Shown: positions 8,090 through 17,016 of the stretch, in pieces
Numbering within the stretch: position 1 is the stretch's first letter
Layout: each line of letters begins with the position of its first letter
Origin: Multifurca ochricompacta
Taxonomy: Eukaryota; Basidiomycota; Agaricomycetes; Russulales; Russulaceae
Reading direction: 5' to 3'
Length of the DNA: 17,712 nt
Assembly (NCBI GenBank): GCA_022496185.1
Contig: WTXG01000498.1
Location: forward strand, 1 to 17,712
Translations under genes and position numbers: made by a program
Notes under the pieces: model-generated
Seen by the model: only the letters and a program-made list of their open reading frames with translations
What the model was told of the DNA's origin: nothing
Database searches by the model: none

Positions 8090-9085
8090 TTACACGCGTA
8101 AACGCATAACACTTGATTCACAACTCCCCTTATTACTCTACCAAAACTTCATAACATCCACACAACAATCACTTATCAGTTAGCACCCCAACCAGACCCA
8201 ATCCCCCTCCACCCCAGCCCCCACCGCGAACTCAAACTAGGTTGTCTATCTCGAGCATGATCATCACCTTGAAACGACCAGAGCCGCTCTGTCTCATCCG
8301 AACCCTATCCACACGCGATTCAGGGTTTTGAAGATACCGACGAGCAAGACGTTTCAACTCATCCTCTGCAATCATTTCGGATGAGACTGGGTTAGAATTG
8401 GGAATCTCTTGAGAGGGGCCAGCTACGTTCGGTGGAGGAGGTACCCAACCGACCGCGCTGTCATTCGGAATCATCTGTGGTTTGGATTGGATACTCAGTT
8501 ATCCACTATGTGAAGAGATAAAGAGATAAAAAGGGAGGCACATACAGGACCCAACGGAACATTGTATCCCACTTGAGATGGGCCAGGAGCGACAGGGAAG
8601 TGTTGGACAATCCCGAAAGGAGGGTAACCGGCACAATGGTTCCCTTGATATATGTACGGTTCCACAGGTCCCTTTTTGAATAGAATGCGATCATCAATGA
8701 AAGTGGTCTGATGGTGTACAGAGATTGACGACCACTGACCGTGACTGGAGGCGCTGGGCCGTTATACACCCCCGCATTGGCGGTGTAATGGGCCGGAGAA
8801 GATGGGTAATTGAGATAGTTCACAGGCGGGTATGGGCCATCTAGTAGTGGTTCATCTGACCTGAATGTATGGTCAGGAGGCAGGACCTGTGGAGTGACGG
8901 TCATGACAAGATATTATGTAAGGGGGGGGGGGCTGACTGACCGCAGCATGCTGGGAAGGCAGGGCTACGGTTGAGGACTCGTTGGCCATTTCGGATCGTG
9001 ATAGTTTCAATGGAAAGTAATCCTTGAGGGGAGGGTTCTTGGTTCATAGATGGACAGAGGAATGCCATCTTATAGAGAGTAGAGG
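8090..9085 (-). repeat. Right arm of inverted duplication (partner 445-1790)
   Basis: On the - strand this matches 445-1790 across promoter-proximal sequence, four exons, three introns and 3' flank. It lacks the T-rich insertion of the left arm. Its intron 1 instead has an 11-nt G run (8922-8932 on the + strand). Confidence 0.85.
8232..8989 (-). CDS. Pro-rich hypothetical protein, apparently intact copy
   Basis: Exons on the - strand: 8989-8942, 8886-8770, 8707-8546 and 8474-8232. All junctions are phase 0 with GT-AG introns of 55, 62 and 71 nt, giving 189 residues. The sequence starts MANESSTVALPSQ. The middle is rich in Pro, Tyr, Asn and Gly (DGPYPPVNYLNYP, PVAPGPSQVGYNVPLGP). A likely short helix, EMIAEDELKRLARRYL, precedes a basic stretch and a hydrophobic-acidic end, FKVMIMLEIDNLV. 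No signal peptide or membrane segment is seen, and most of it is probably disordered. No family is recognised, so no function is proposed. That the introns join cleanly here, while the other copy has lost an acceptor and shifted frame, argues this copy is the functional one. TATAAGATGG sits about 80 nt upstream of the start in both copies. Confidence 0.7.
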
Positions 9086-9447
9086 AGTAGAAAAATGAGT
9101 GGAAGCGCTTATTGTTGTGTGCCTGAAGATGAGGCGGGGGCGCGGGGCGTGGTGCGGACAATTTCAAATGCTAGTCCATCGCGACACGACAAACTCCCTC
9201 TGGAGACCGGGTCCGTAATCGTCAATTCATCCCACCTAACCCAATTCATTACCACCTCAACGGTTTCTCACTTGTGTGGTAACTTATCATAATAATCTCT
9301 CTCATATTGCTCTCATATATATCTTTACCGGGGCACCCTTGCTTGTAGTAGCTGCATGCGGAATATAAATTGGATTTTTCCTTTAAAAAAAAATACTAAC
9401 GGACATCAGTAAACTTAGCTGTAGCCGCTCAGCACAATAATTCAGTC
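8990..9447. other. Upstream region of the Pro-rich gene
   Basis: It holds the - strand 5' flank with a TATAAGA motif near 9070-9077, shared with the left duplicate. Beyond about 9090 similarity to the left arm is lost and no exon is recognised. Confidence 0.45.
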
Positions 9448-9888
9448 CTAGATAGAACTATAAGAAGTAGATGGAACAGATGCAACTGCCTCAGTTCTCG
9501 CCATTTCAAAGGGCAAAGACTTTACTTGGGATCTTAAAATTGCATAGTTATTATATCTTCCCCTTTCAACGCGCCGAATCCAACGTTTTGGATTGAGAGA
9601 AACTTTGACATTCTCACAGGATACCATCTTGAAATTTTTGGTTAATGCGTTGTGATCCCTCCGGGAACTCCAAAAAAGAATGGGATAGGGTTGGGTGGAG
9701 AGGCCGAGGCCAGTGAGGAGAGAATGGGGGATAACGTGGCCCGCACCCGAAGAGAGGTTATCTATGGTCTCAGAGGGCATCCAGGATCCAAGAGTAGATT
9801 GGGTGGGTACAGACGGCCTTACTTGTCCTTGTCCCTGACTCCCCGAAAGTACTTCACGGCACACTAGAAGGCATGTGAAAGGACGCAT
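9448..9888 (-). CDS. Possible small hypothetical gene (weak)
   Basis: A 146-codon - strand open frame lies downstream of BRCA2 on the same strand. Inside it a good 61-nt intron can be drawn (9822-9762, GTAAGG to CATAG). Using it switches to a second frame ending in NPIPFFFGVPGGITTH at a TAA near 9648. The unspliced frame runs on to 9448. Both readings lack a known domain. It could be a small gene, a 3' UTR of BRCA2 or chance open sequence. Confidence 0.2.
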   Translation of the reverse strand: MRPFTCLLVCREVLSGSQGQGQVRPSVPTQSTLGSWMPSETIDNLSSGAGHVIPHSLLTGLGLSTQPYPILFWSSRRDHNALTKNFKMVSCENVKVSLNPKRWIRRVERGRYNNYAILRSQVKSLPFEMARTEAVASVPSTSYSSI

Positions 9889-10031
9889 GTAATACAGCAG
9901 GGAAGCCAGTAACCGATTACATGGTATTGCGAGCTACATCTAGCGAAAGCGTGGCCCATACAACTGGCCAGATCTACACATGTCGAGGAAAGCGCGAGGG
10001 GGACACTCAACCGTCAACCACACTTTCCAAA

Positions 10032-13000
10032 CTACAGCTTGGTCCATCTTGAGGTCTTACTCGTACTGAGATACACGTGCGAGCCTTCCGCGTGGCGATC
10101 CATCCATGCATTCTTCTGCGTCGGGAGCAGATTCGTAACCTAAGGGCCCTCGCCTCAGTACGAGTAGAATAGACCTTCTGTCAACGATATGCGAAAAGCA
10201 AAAAGGCTGACCTGGAAGCGCTGGCCGTCCTTGAATTGTCCAGCGGTAACCCCGTCAAACGCAAGGGAGAGCACCTCCCAGACGGTGAGCTCCACCACGC
10301 GATGCGCGGGTCTCCGTTTCGCACGTGCGTCGCGCATCATTAAGACACGGAAGCTGCGCACTTCCCGTGGTGGACATGCAGACTACGAAGACCTCTCGGT
10401 GAGTGGGCAGCCGTAAATGCGCGCATGGATGAGCTATTTTCATACCTGCAACTCACGCTCGAGTCCCAGCTCAAGCGCCTCACGCTCTCGCTCAGCACGT
10501 TCTCGTGCGAAGCGCGCGAGCCAACCCGCTTCGGCCCTGCTGCTGACTCGACGCAATACTGAACTGGGATCCGACGAGTACTCGCAGTCATCAAACATTG
10601 ATTCGATATGTCCCGGCATATCCTCTGCAACGTATTTCATGATTCATGAGTACAAGCAAAGAAGAGACGATTTCGATATAACGCACCGTCTTCTCCAGGA
10701 TGCCACGAACCAGATTTGGCTTCAAAACGTTGAGCCCAGTCGAGGTAAAGCTTGTGCGTATCCTCCGCCTCATCACGAAGACGCTGGTACTCGCGCTCGC
10801 GCTTCCGCTGAACGAGAGTAAGCTAAATTAAGCATCAAATTCAAGTACTTACAGTCCAAGCGTCGTGCGCTGCCAACTCTTCTTTCTCCCGTCTGGGACC
10901 TTCGCGCGTAATATTTCCATCGCCATCCTTATGAAATTCGATGTACGCGATTGGGTATACCTATGTAACATCAGGGTCAACCGGTTAGACTCGTGTAAAT
11001 GATCAGGAGACGCATACCTTGGTCACAACCAGCTCAAGGCACGGCACCATCCCGCCTTCAGGGGAGATGCTGTGAAGGGTAGCTATAGCAGGGCGTGACT
11101 GAAATCCAAGCTTGGCGTGCCAGGGTGCGAGATGGGTCCCATTTCCCGTAATATTGAGTTCGACTTTGTTGTTTGCCTCCAACACCTCACACGGTTCTAC
11201 GTCACGGGGAATCTAGACCCTTAAGGATGAGTTTCTTAAAAATAAACAAAGACCGAGAAGTCAGTGCCCACCGACGCGCCCGAGACAGCGATTTTGCGGC
11301 CAACACGAATCACACCTCGGCGTGCCGCACGCGCAAGCACTTCATCCACCCTCGCTCGTAGGCAGTACCAGCCGTCGGTGAGCTCAAGCGTAGGGTGAGA
11401 GACGGTTGGTATGCCATCTTCGCCGGTTCTACTTTCTGACCAGGTAATGTCTGAGACGCAGAGAATCATATGGAATGCTGGGGGAGTATCGCGCGTTGTA
11501 ATAAGGCGAAGCGCGGGGCGGGCCCCACCGTTAAGTTCCTTTTCATAGCTATACGAAAAATGTTGATCGACGTAATCTGGGATCGGTAAGGGGATACTTA
11601 CCGATATCGCAATTGGCGCATCGTCTCTGCCCAGCTCCATCGTCTCCGATCTACCACTTCACCCTCGCTCTCCGGGTCGAGGGCGACCATTCCAGCCAAC
11701 TTCCATATAATCAGTGACCAGTGATTGTCAACCCATTCTTGCGTGGCTAAAGTGCAGCCGATAGCCATCAGCTCTCGCAAAGCATGAGAGGGTCCTTGGG
11801 GTTCGACTTGGGACGAAAGGTGGAATCGATATTGGATGGCGGATTTTGGGTTGATGCTGCGCAACTCAGCCACATTTCTGACGTTCGTATGACCCCGATG
11901 AATAAAAGAGAGGGAGATAAGGACAAGTGGGGGGCTTACATTCCCATGCACGCAAGCGCTTCAGGGCCATGTGTTCCAGGCCGCAGACCTGACAAAGCCA
12001 GCGTCTTTCTGTCACGGGGAACCGCTGCAAGTCAAGTCAGGAGTACCGCCCAGCACAGCCATTGTGACATACTGGTGTCGAAGAATCGTCTCCTGGTGGG
12101 CTTCCCAGTTCCATTGTTTGTGGATTGCCCCCGGTCCGTACTAGATCCCGAGGCAACAACGACCGCACTGACCTTCTCTGCGTCGTAGCGAGTTCTAAGT
12201 GGTGTGTGTCCTGGTTCACCCGGTCGCATGCCCAGCTTGAAAGGTGTAACAAACTTCTTGATAGACCGCTTCTGCATTGGCGTGCTTCTGATAGGTTGAG
12301 GAGTTGAGAACCTGGCCCCTGGAGTAGGCACTACACTAGGAAACGCGAAGGAAACCAGAGCGGTAGACGTAACTTCCTTGTTGGGAGTGGAAAAAGTGGT
12401 ATCAGACTGGGAGTTCCCGGAACTCCTCACGGTAGGGAGATTGAGCAAGGGGGATTTGAAAGGTTTCATAGAAGCCTTCCCCTTGACGCCCGAAGCTGAC
12501 GGCGTCTGAAACGAACGATTCCCAAGTGCGTTTGGAATCCGAGAAGATCCTGCGGACAGGAATGTTCCCCCACGTTCGGCTTGACCCGCACCTGAGAATC
12601 CAGGTATGTGGTGGTCTACACTCGAATGGCCAGATATAACGTGGTCCGGATTGACAGGCACAGAAGAAGTCTGACTTGCGTCAGTTCTGCGCGGCGAGAC
12701 ATTCTCGACAGTTATCAGGGCTTGATGTGGAGAGATGTTAGCATTCTGATATTTTTCTGGGGAAACGCCTTGAGGGTCAAGGCAGCCGTCTTCTGCTTCC
12801 CAGCGCTTCACCTTCTCGAGAGCTGCCTTCATCGCTATAGCACTAGGTTGGAATACCTTCTTTTTCCCAAAAGAAGCAGACACAGAGAGCGATTTAAGTA
12901 TTGCCTCATCATCCATACATTCGAACCCGGAATCCTCTCTAGAGTCAGCGCGGTAGGTAAAGACCTGCGAGTGTGACGGAGCAGATGCGTGATGACGCGT

Positions 13001-13570
13001 AACAGAATCTGACTTCCTTACCAGGGAAGACGCAGATGCGAATCCCACAGACGAATTCACAAGGCCAGAAGCAGATGAAAAACCAATCGGTGGGGTAATA
13101 AATTTCCCCAAATCCTCCATAGCTTCATCACGATCATTCGGTCCGGTTTCTGGATCTGATGAGAGCCGGCTAGTTTCCATATGCTGGAGGTGGGGAGCGG
13201 ATGCAGAGATAAAACCAGCACATGACTTGTATGTGGATGTAAATGGATCATTGGGATCATCATGTTCCATAGCTTGATGCTGTCGTTGAAATAAGGGGGG
13301 AGAATGTATGGGAGCAGGTCTATCGAAAAAGCGAGAATCATTTTCGGAACTCTGTCAGCAGAGTCAACCATGTGATGCAGAATTAGCGTAGGTAGCGCTT
13401 ACCCTATGACCAGAGCTGTCCTGAGAGGATACCTCCTTGAGAGACATGTTGCCCGTGCCATTACGATGGTGAGAGGGTGCCGGGGATAAGTTCAATTCTA
13501 TCTGATCCATCGCTTTGAGCTCATCTTGACTAGGGAGAGCCAGTTGTTCGTCATAGGTAGGCGAAGACAT
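10032..13570 (-). CDS. BRCA2: BRCA2/Brh2-type homologous recombination mediator
   Basis: Exons on the - strand: 13570-13403, 13351-12073, 12024-11940, 11877-11602, 11548-11272, 11212-11018, 10960-10853, 10807-10687, 10624-10446, 10382-10212 and 10139-10032. All phases agree and give 988 residues without a stop. BRCA2 proteins load Rad51 onto RPA-coated single-stranded DNA in the nucleus. The N-terminal half is disordered and carries FxxA motifs typical of Rad51-binding BRC repeats: FISA 103, FSSASG 147 and FASA 160, with weaker FSGA and FLSA near 308-323. FVTPFKLGMRPGEPG (423-437) precedes the DNA-binding part. Helical domain: about 511-603 (ATQEWVDNHWSLIIWKLAGM). OB1: about 604-796 (MILCVSDITWSES, LTDGWYCLRARVD, HLAPWHAKLGF). 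Charged Arg/Glu helices at 797-896 resemble a tower-like insert. OB2 ends at SRWTKL, so no OB3 is encoded. It is divergent from the taxilin-like gene. Confidence 0.95.
13031..13213 (-). other. Cluster of three BRC-like FxxA motifs in BRCA2
   Basis: Within about 60 residues the protein has GFISASAP, GFSSASG and GFASASS. The Phe-x-x-Ala core is the known Rad51-contacting motif of BRC repeats (FHTA in human BRC4). Spacing is short, so at most one or two could be full-length BRC repeats. A basic helix-like stretch (AIAMKAALEKVKRW, near residues 227-240) follows and could be the C-terminal part of a BRC module. Confidence 0.6.
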
Positions 13571-13731
13571 TCGTTGTCGCTTCCGAGGGGGTGAATGTGA
13601 ATCTAAGCACAGGTGAGAAGAAGAAAGCTCGTGACCATTGATTACTGACGAGACATATAAACTCCTAGTTGGTATGTTGAATGGTATAGAAGAACATCAG
13701 TTGGCAGGATATATAGATATGGACAGAGGCA

Positions 13732-13758
13732 AAGTCAAGTCAAGTCAAGTCAAGTCAA
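13732..13758. repeat. (AAGTC)n microsatellite
   Basis: Five tandem copies of AAGTC lie about 160-190 nt upstream of the BRCA2 start codon. Confidence 0.9.
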
Positions 13759-13773
13759 AGCGATTGACCCACG

Positions 13774-13779
13774 ACGCGT
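13774..13779. promoter_or_regulatory. ACGCGT (MCB-like) site upstream of BRCA2
   Basis: ACGCGT is the MluI cell-cycle box bound by MBF in yeasts, common before DNA replication and repair genes. It lies about 200 nt upstream of the BRCA2 ATG, with an E-box (CACGTG) at 13785-13790. ACGCGT also occurs elsewhere in this window, so it may be chance. Confidence 0.35.
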
Positions 13780-14162
13780 CCAGTCACGTGGGTTACCCGT
13801 CGTCTCCTCTTCTACTCTACTCTACTACTTAATATCTGTATCGGTGATATGAAAGCCTACGCCAACGAATGCCAGGCCCGGGTGCCTATCAGGGTCGTCT
13901 ACTTTGACCCTCCAAACAATAAGGTACTGGGGCCAAGTGCCACCTCATGATGTGATGTACATCGACGACGACAAGAAGTGACGTTCTTTCTGTGCCTTAA
14001 GACCGCTTGAGAGTTCGTGGTCTGTTTTAATTGGAACTTGGCCTCGCCTGGGTAGCAGATCAGACCCTCCAGTCATCCCTATCCTACCTCACCCCTGTGA
14101 TGATCTCAATTCTCATTTTTGAGCAGAAGTGACACCCAGTTCTAACTCTTGAATGGTTAGAC

Positions 14163-14188
14163 GTAGATGTAGATTTAGATGTAGATGT
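14163..14188. repeat. GATGTAGAT-type hexamer repeat
   Basis: About four imperfect copies of GTAGAT/TTAGAT lie 200 nt upstream of the taxilin-like start. The same hexamer builds the arms of the palindrome at 7169-7197. Confidence 0.7.
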
Positions 14189-14385
14189 GAGCGACTCGGG
14201 CGGGCCGTCGGTGTGTGTGTATCTGGCCGGGCCCATGGCGCCAGCTCACTCCAATGAAGGCCCTCGCGCGGCCGAGCCGAAAGCCGACCAACAACACACC
14301 AAATCGACTTACTACCACACACCACTTCTCCCTCCCCCCCCCCCTCTCAATTAAATCATTCACTGAACCCCTGCCACTCCCTGTT

Positions 14386-16671
14386 ATGAATGGCGCTATG
14401 ACAACCACAACAACCACAACACTCGTCCCACCGCGAACCGCCAAGCCACCCCCAACAGGTCCCGCGCCTCCTCCGCCCTCCGGTTCGGCGCGCCAGCCAC
14501 ACCCAGCTGTCGTGAATGGCAAATCAAAGAAGAAGGTGGATCCGGCGCCAATTGATCCCGCGGCGATGTATGAGAGCCTAAAGAATCGAATTGCTGCTCT
14601 CGAGGAAGAGGAGGTGTTCGTCGAAGAAGAGGAACGCCGCTATGGTACGCACGCGTCTTGCATGCCTCCTTAATTGAACGGCTATCTTGAACTTACATGT
14701 GCCGTTTATGTCGTACAGCTGAGGAGGCTCAGAAACATGTCCGCGGATTGGAGGAAAACGCGGTGCATACGAAGTACATCGAGCTGGTGCGCGTGCCACC
14801 GCTGGCCATCTGTTCCCTTTCATTGGGTGCTGAATACTCGCAGTTTGCAGAGTTCAAGCGTATGGAGCGCGAACATCAGAAGGAGAAGCAAAAGTTGCTC
14901 AAGGACAAGGACGCTGGTGTGTTTATGCACTCATCCACCCTTTTTTCCTCAATTAATTAAATGTAGCAAAAAGCCAGCTTACAAAGGCAAATCAGACAAA
15001 GGTAAAGATGGAAAACCTGGCACGAGAGCTACAAAAGGTACGTCTTGTCTCGGGCTCTAAAAGTTAACACAATGAAACTCAAATCACGGACAAGGACAAC
15101 AAGCGGTTGCGGGTAAGTCAATGGTTCAAAGTAGATCTACTGTACGGGAGCCCAACTAGCTCCAGGAGGATGGTAAACGACTCTCTCAGTCCGTAGAGGA
15201 AGCGCAGGACGAGGTGCGCTTCAAATGCACAGTCAACACTCCTGCTTATTCCCCCCCTCCCTTCACACGTAACGCACACCCTACTCAGATCGTACAAATG
15301 AAGAATGACATCTCGCGACGCGCTGAGAAGGCCAAAATGCAAGACCTCAAGTTTCGCCAGTCACCGGACATCGTCGTCAAAGTAGTCTGTCGCTACCGCG
15401 CCGAGCTCTTTTTCAAGATCTCGCGCAAGACAAAACTAGTGAAGCTCTTTGCTGCGTGGACGGACCGGATGGAGACGGGCAGCGGTGGTAGCGGTGGTGG
15501 TGGCGGTGGAAAGACTACTGGCGAGCCTAATGGTACCTCGAAATTGGTGAATGGTGTTACGCCTGCTCCAAGTTCCACTGGGAGTGTAAGCACGGGCACG
15601 AATTTCATTTTCACGCACAGCGGGCGTCAAGTCGACGCTGAGCAGACTCCAGAAGAGGCTGGAATGGAGGATGGTGATGAGATTCTGGCGGTTGAGCTCA
15701 TGGATCTGACGGAAGGACCAAGTGCGGAGGTCTTGGTGAGTGACCTGTCGATCCTGTTCGGCCAATCGTCATCTTCAAACCTGTAATTGTAGGACGAGAG
15801 CGCGCCACGCCTACAAAAGTTGAAGAAATATTGGTCTGATGATCCTGCAGAGTAAGGCACTCTGGACTTTTTTTTTTTTTTGGCAACTCGACTGTCATTT
15901 CCCATCGCTGATTCACGCATTTAGGGCAGCGCGGACCATGGAAGATATATTCGACGGCGTGTATGTGCACTTTTTTTGTTTTGTTTTGCGATTATCGAGA
16001 AGCGCATTTCTGACGATGGGTTTGTTCAATGTAGCGTGCGCGAGCGCCTAAGGATATCCTTCGGCAGTATGAACTACGAGAACGCCATTTCGAATGCGTG
16101 ATTCGGTCTAAAGAACTCGAAGTTCTACTGTCCCGCGCTCGAGCCGCGGAACAGAAACAACTCGCGGAGGGGGAAAAAGCGCGGGCCGAGAAGCTCGAGG
16201 AAGAGGTTTGTCTTATTTTTTCCTCCTTCCTTCCCCCTTTACCTTCTCTCTCCCGAACGTTCACAACTGATGGTGACACTTTACCCCCTCTCCCTTTTCC
16301 CGCCTCTCTCTTTTGCAGAATCAACAAAATCGAAAGAGCTAGATGACGCGCAGAAGGGTCAGACGGTGTTGGTCGAACGATTGATATCATGTTGCAAAGA
16401 GGTATGCGCTTTTCCGCTTGCTTACTCCTGCCCCCCCCCCCCCCCTCCCCCCCTCTTTCTCTCTTCCCGTCTCCTGCCCTCCCTCCATTCCAAAAGTTAG
16501 CTTCGGTCGTCCTGAGTGACCGAGATCGAACATTTGCAGCCGAACGCCGAACGCACCCAGCGCTTATTCGCCTCTCTTCGAGAAGAGTTGGAAAAGAGGG
16601 GTAGAGCTCCCATCACTGCCAATAGGATGGAAGGTAGCAGCAGTAGTGTTGCAATAAACGTGGCAAGCTGA
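14386..16671 (+). CDS. Taxilin-like coiled-coil protein with internal SUMO-like (Rad60-SLD) domain; two frameshifts
   Basis: Exons: 14386-14644, 14719-14786, 14844-14916, 14967-15037, 15095-15112, 15166-15213, 15289-15735, 15793-15851, 15925-15960, 16035-16205, 16319-16401 and 16540-16671. Length would be about 488 residues if the two single-base lesions are discounted. Residues 1-60 are Thr/Pro-rich. A charged coiled coil follows, with the taxilin block MENLARELQKDNKRLRED. After KMQDLKFR the frame runs straight into a beta-grasp domain (about 206-321: DIVVKVVCRYRAELFFKIS, Gly/Ser-rich loop, FIFTHSGRQVD, EQTPEEAGMEDGDEILAVE) without a diGly end. The taxilin part resumes with ILRQYELRERHFECVI, KELEVLLSRARAAEQ, LISCCKEPNAERTQRLF and stops at 16669-16671. 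Taxilins bind syntaxins in vesicle traffic. Frame is lost near 16048-16053 and 16332-16337. It could be a fused gene, or a taxilin gene disrupted by a foreign segment. Confidence 0.85.
15376..15717 (+). other. SUMO-like (Rad60-SLD type) domain inside the taxilin-like gene
   Basis: The encoded domain aligns in pattern with SUMO and Rad60/NIP45 SUMO-like domains. Two N-terminal strands with the Phe-Phe-Lys-Ile core come first, then the helix TKLVKLFAAWTDRM, a long Gly/Ser/Thr loop, a strand with FIFTHSGR, and the acidic turn TPEEAGMEDGDEI before the last strand AVELMDL. The C-terminus lacks the Gly-Gly needed for conjugation, so it should act as a fixed SUMO mimic rather than a modifier. The segment contains or abuts introns 7 and 8, so it was not gained as a processed cDNA. 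Confidence 0.85.
16431..16453. repeat. Poly-C tract in intron 11 of the taxilin-like gene
   Basis: C15-T-C7 lies inside the long intron 16402-16539. Such homopolymers are prone to slippage and sequencing error. Confidence 0.9.
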
Positions 16672-17016
16672 CTTTGATGGGGAAGGGGAGAGGAGGACTA
16701 GGGCCCGGGAGTGGGGGGCACGGGCGGGTGGGCTGACGGCTACCAATACCAAATGTATCCCACAGAACCACGCACAGAGACAATACACATACACTCATAT
16801 ATACAATACACACTTTTCATCAAGCCCTCAAGTTCTCCTTTCCACTCCGTAGGAACTCACAAATGCACGTTGAAGATTGAGGGTTTGATTGCGATTCTTA
16901 TGAAATTTTATTGTGTATGTAGTAGGAATATGCAAAGTACAGAGGATCAATCTGTGTCCGTCGTCACGCATGTTACTGATACTGCGGTTCTAGTCCCATC
17001 ACCCTGCCCCCCACGG
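16672..17016. other. Convergent intergenic region
   Basis: 345 nt lie between the ends of the taxilin-like gene (+) and UAP1 (-). They presumably hold both 3' UTRs and poly(A) sites, and no coding exon was seen. Confidence 0.55.

Larger units (their letters stand above)
13571..14385. promoter_or_regulatory. Shared upstream region of BRCA2 and taxilin-like gene
   Basis: 815 nt separate two divergent start codons. It contains a tandem (AAGTC)n, an ACGCGT site, a CACGTG E-box and a GATGTAGAT-rich stretch. No coding exon was seen. A bidirectional promoter is inferred from geometry alone. Confidence 0.5.

Noticed and set aside
7714..8121. - strand open frame of 135 codons
   Set aside because: Arg/Cys/Met-rich shadow sequence covering the 3' flank of the Pro-rich gene and antisense to segment X.
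11784..12188. + strand open frames opposite BRCA2
   Set aside because: They are antisense shadows of the well-supported BRCA2 exons.
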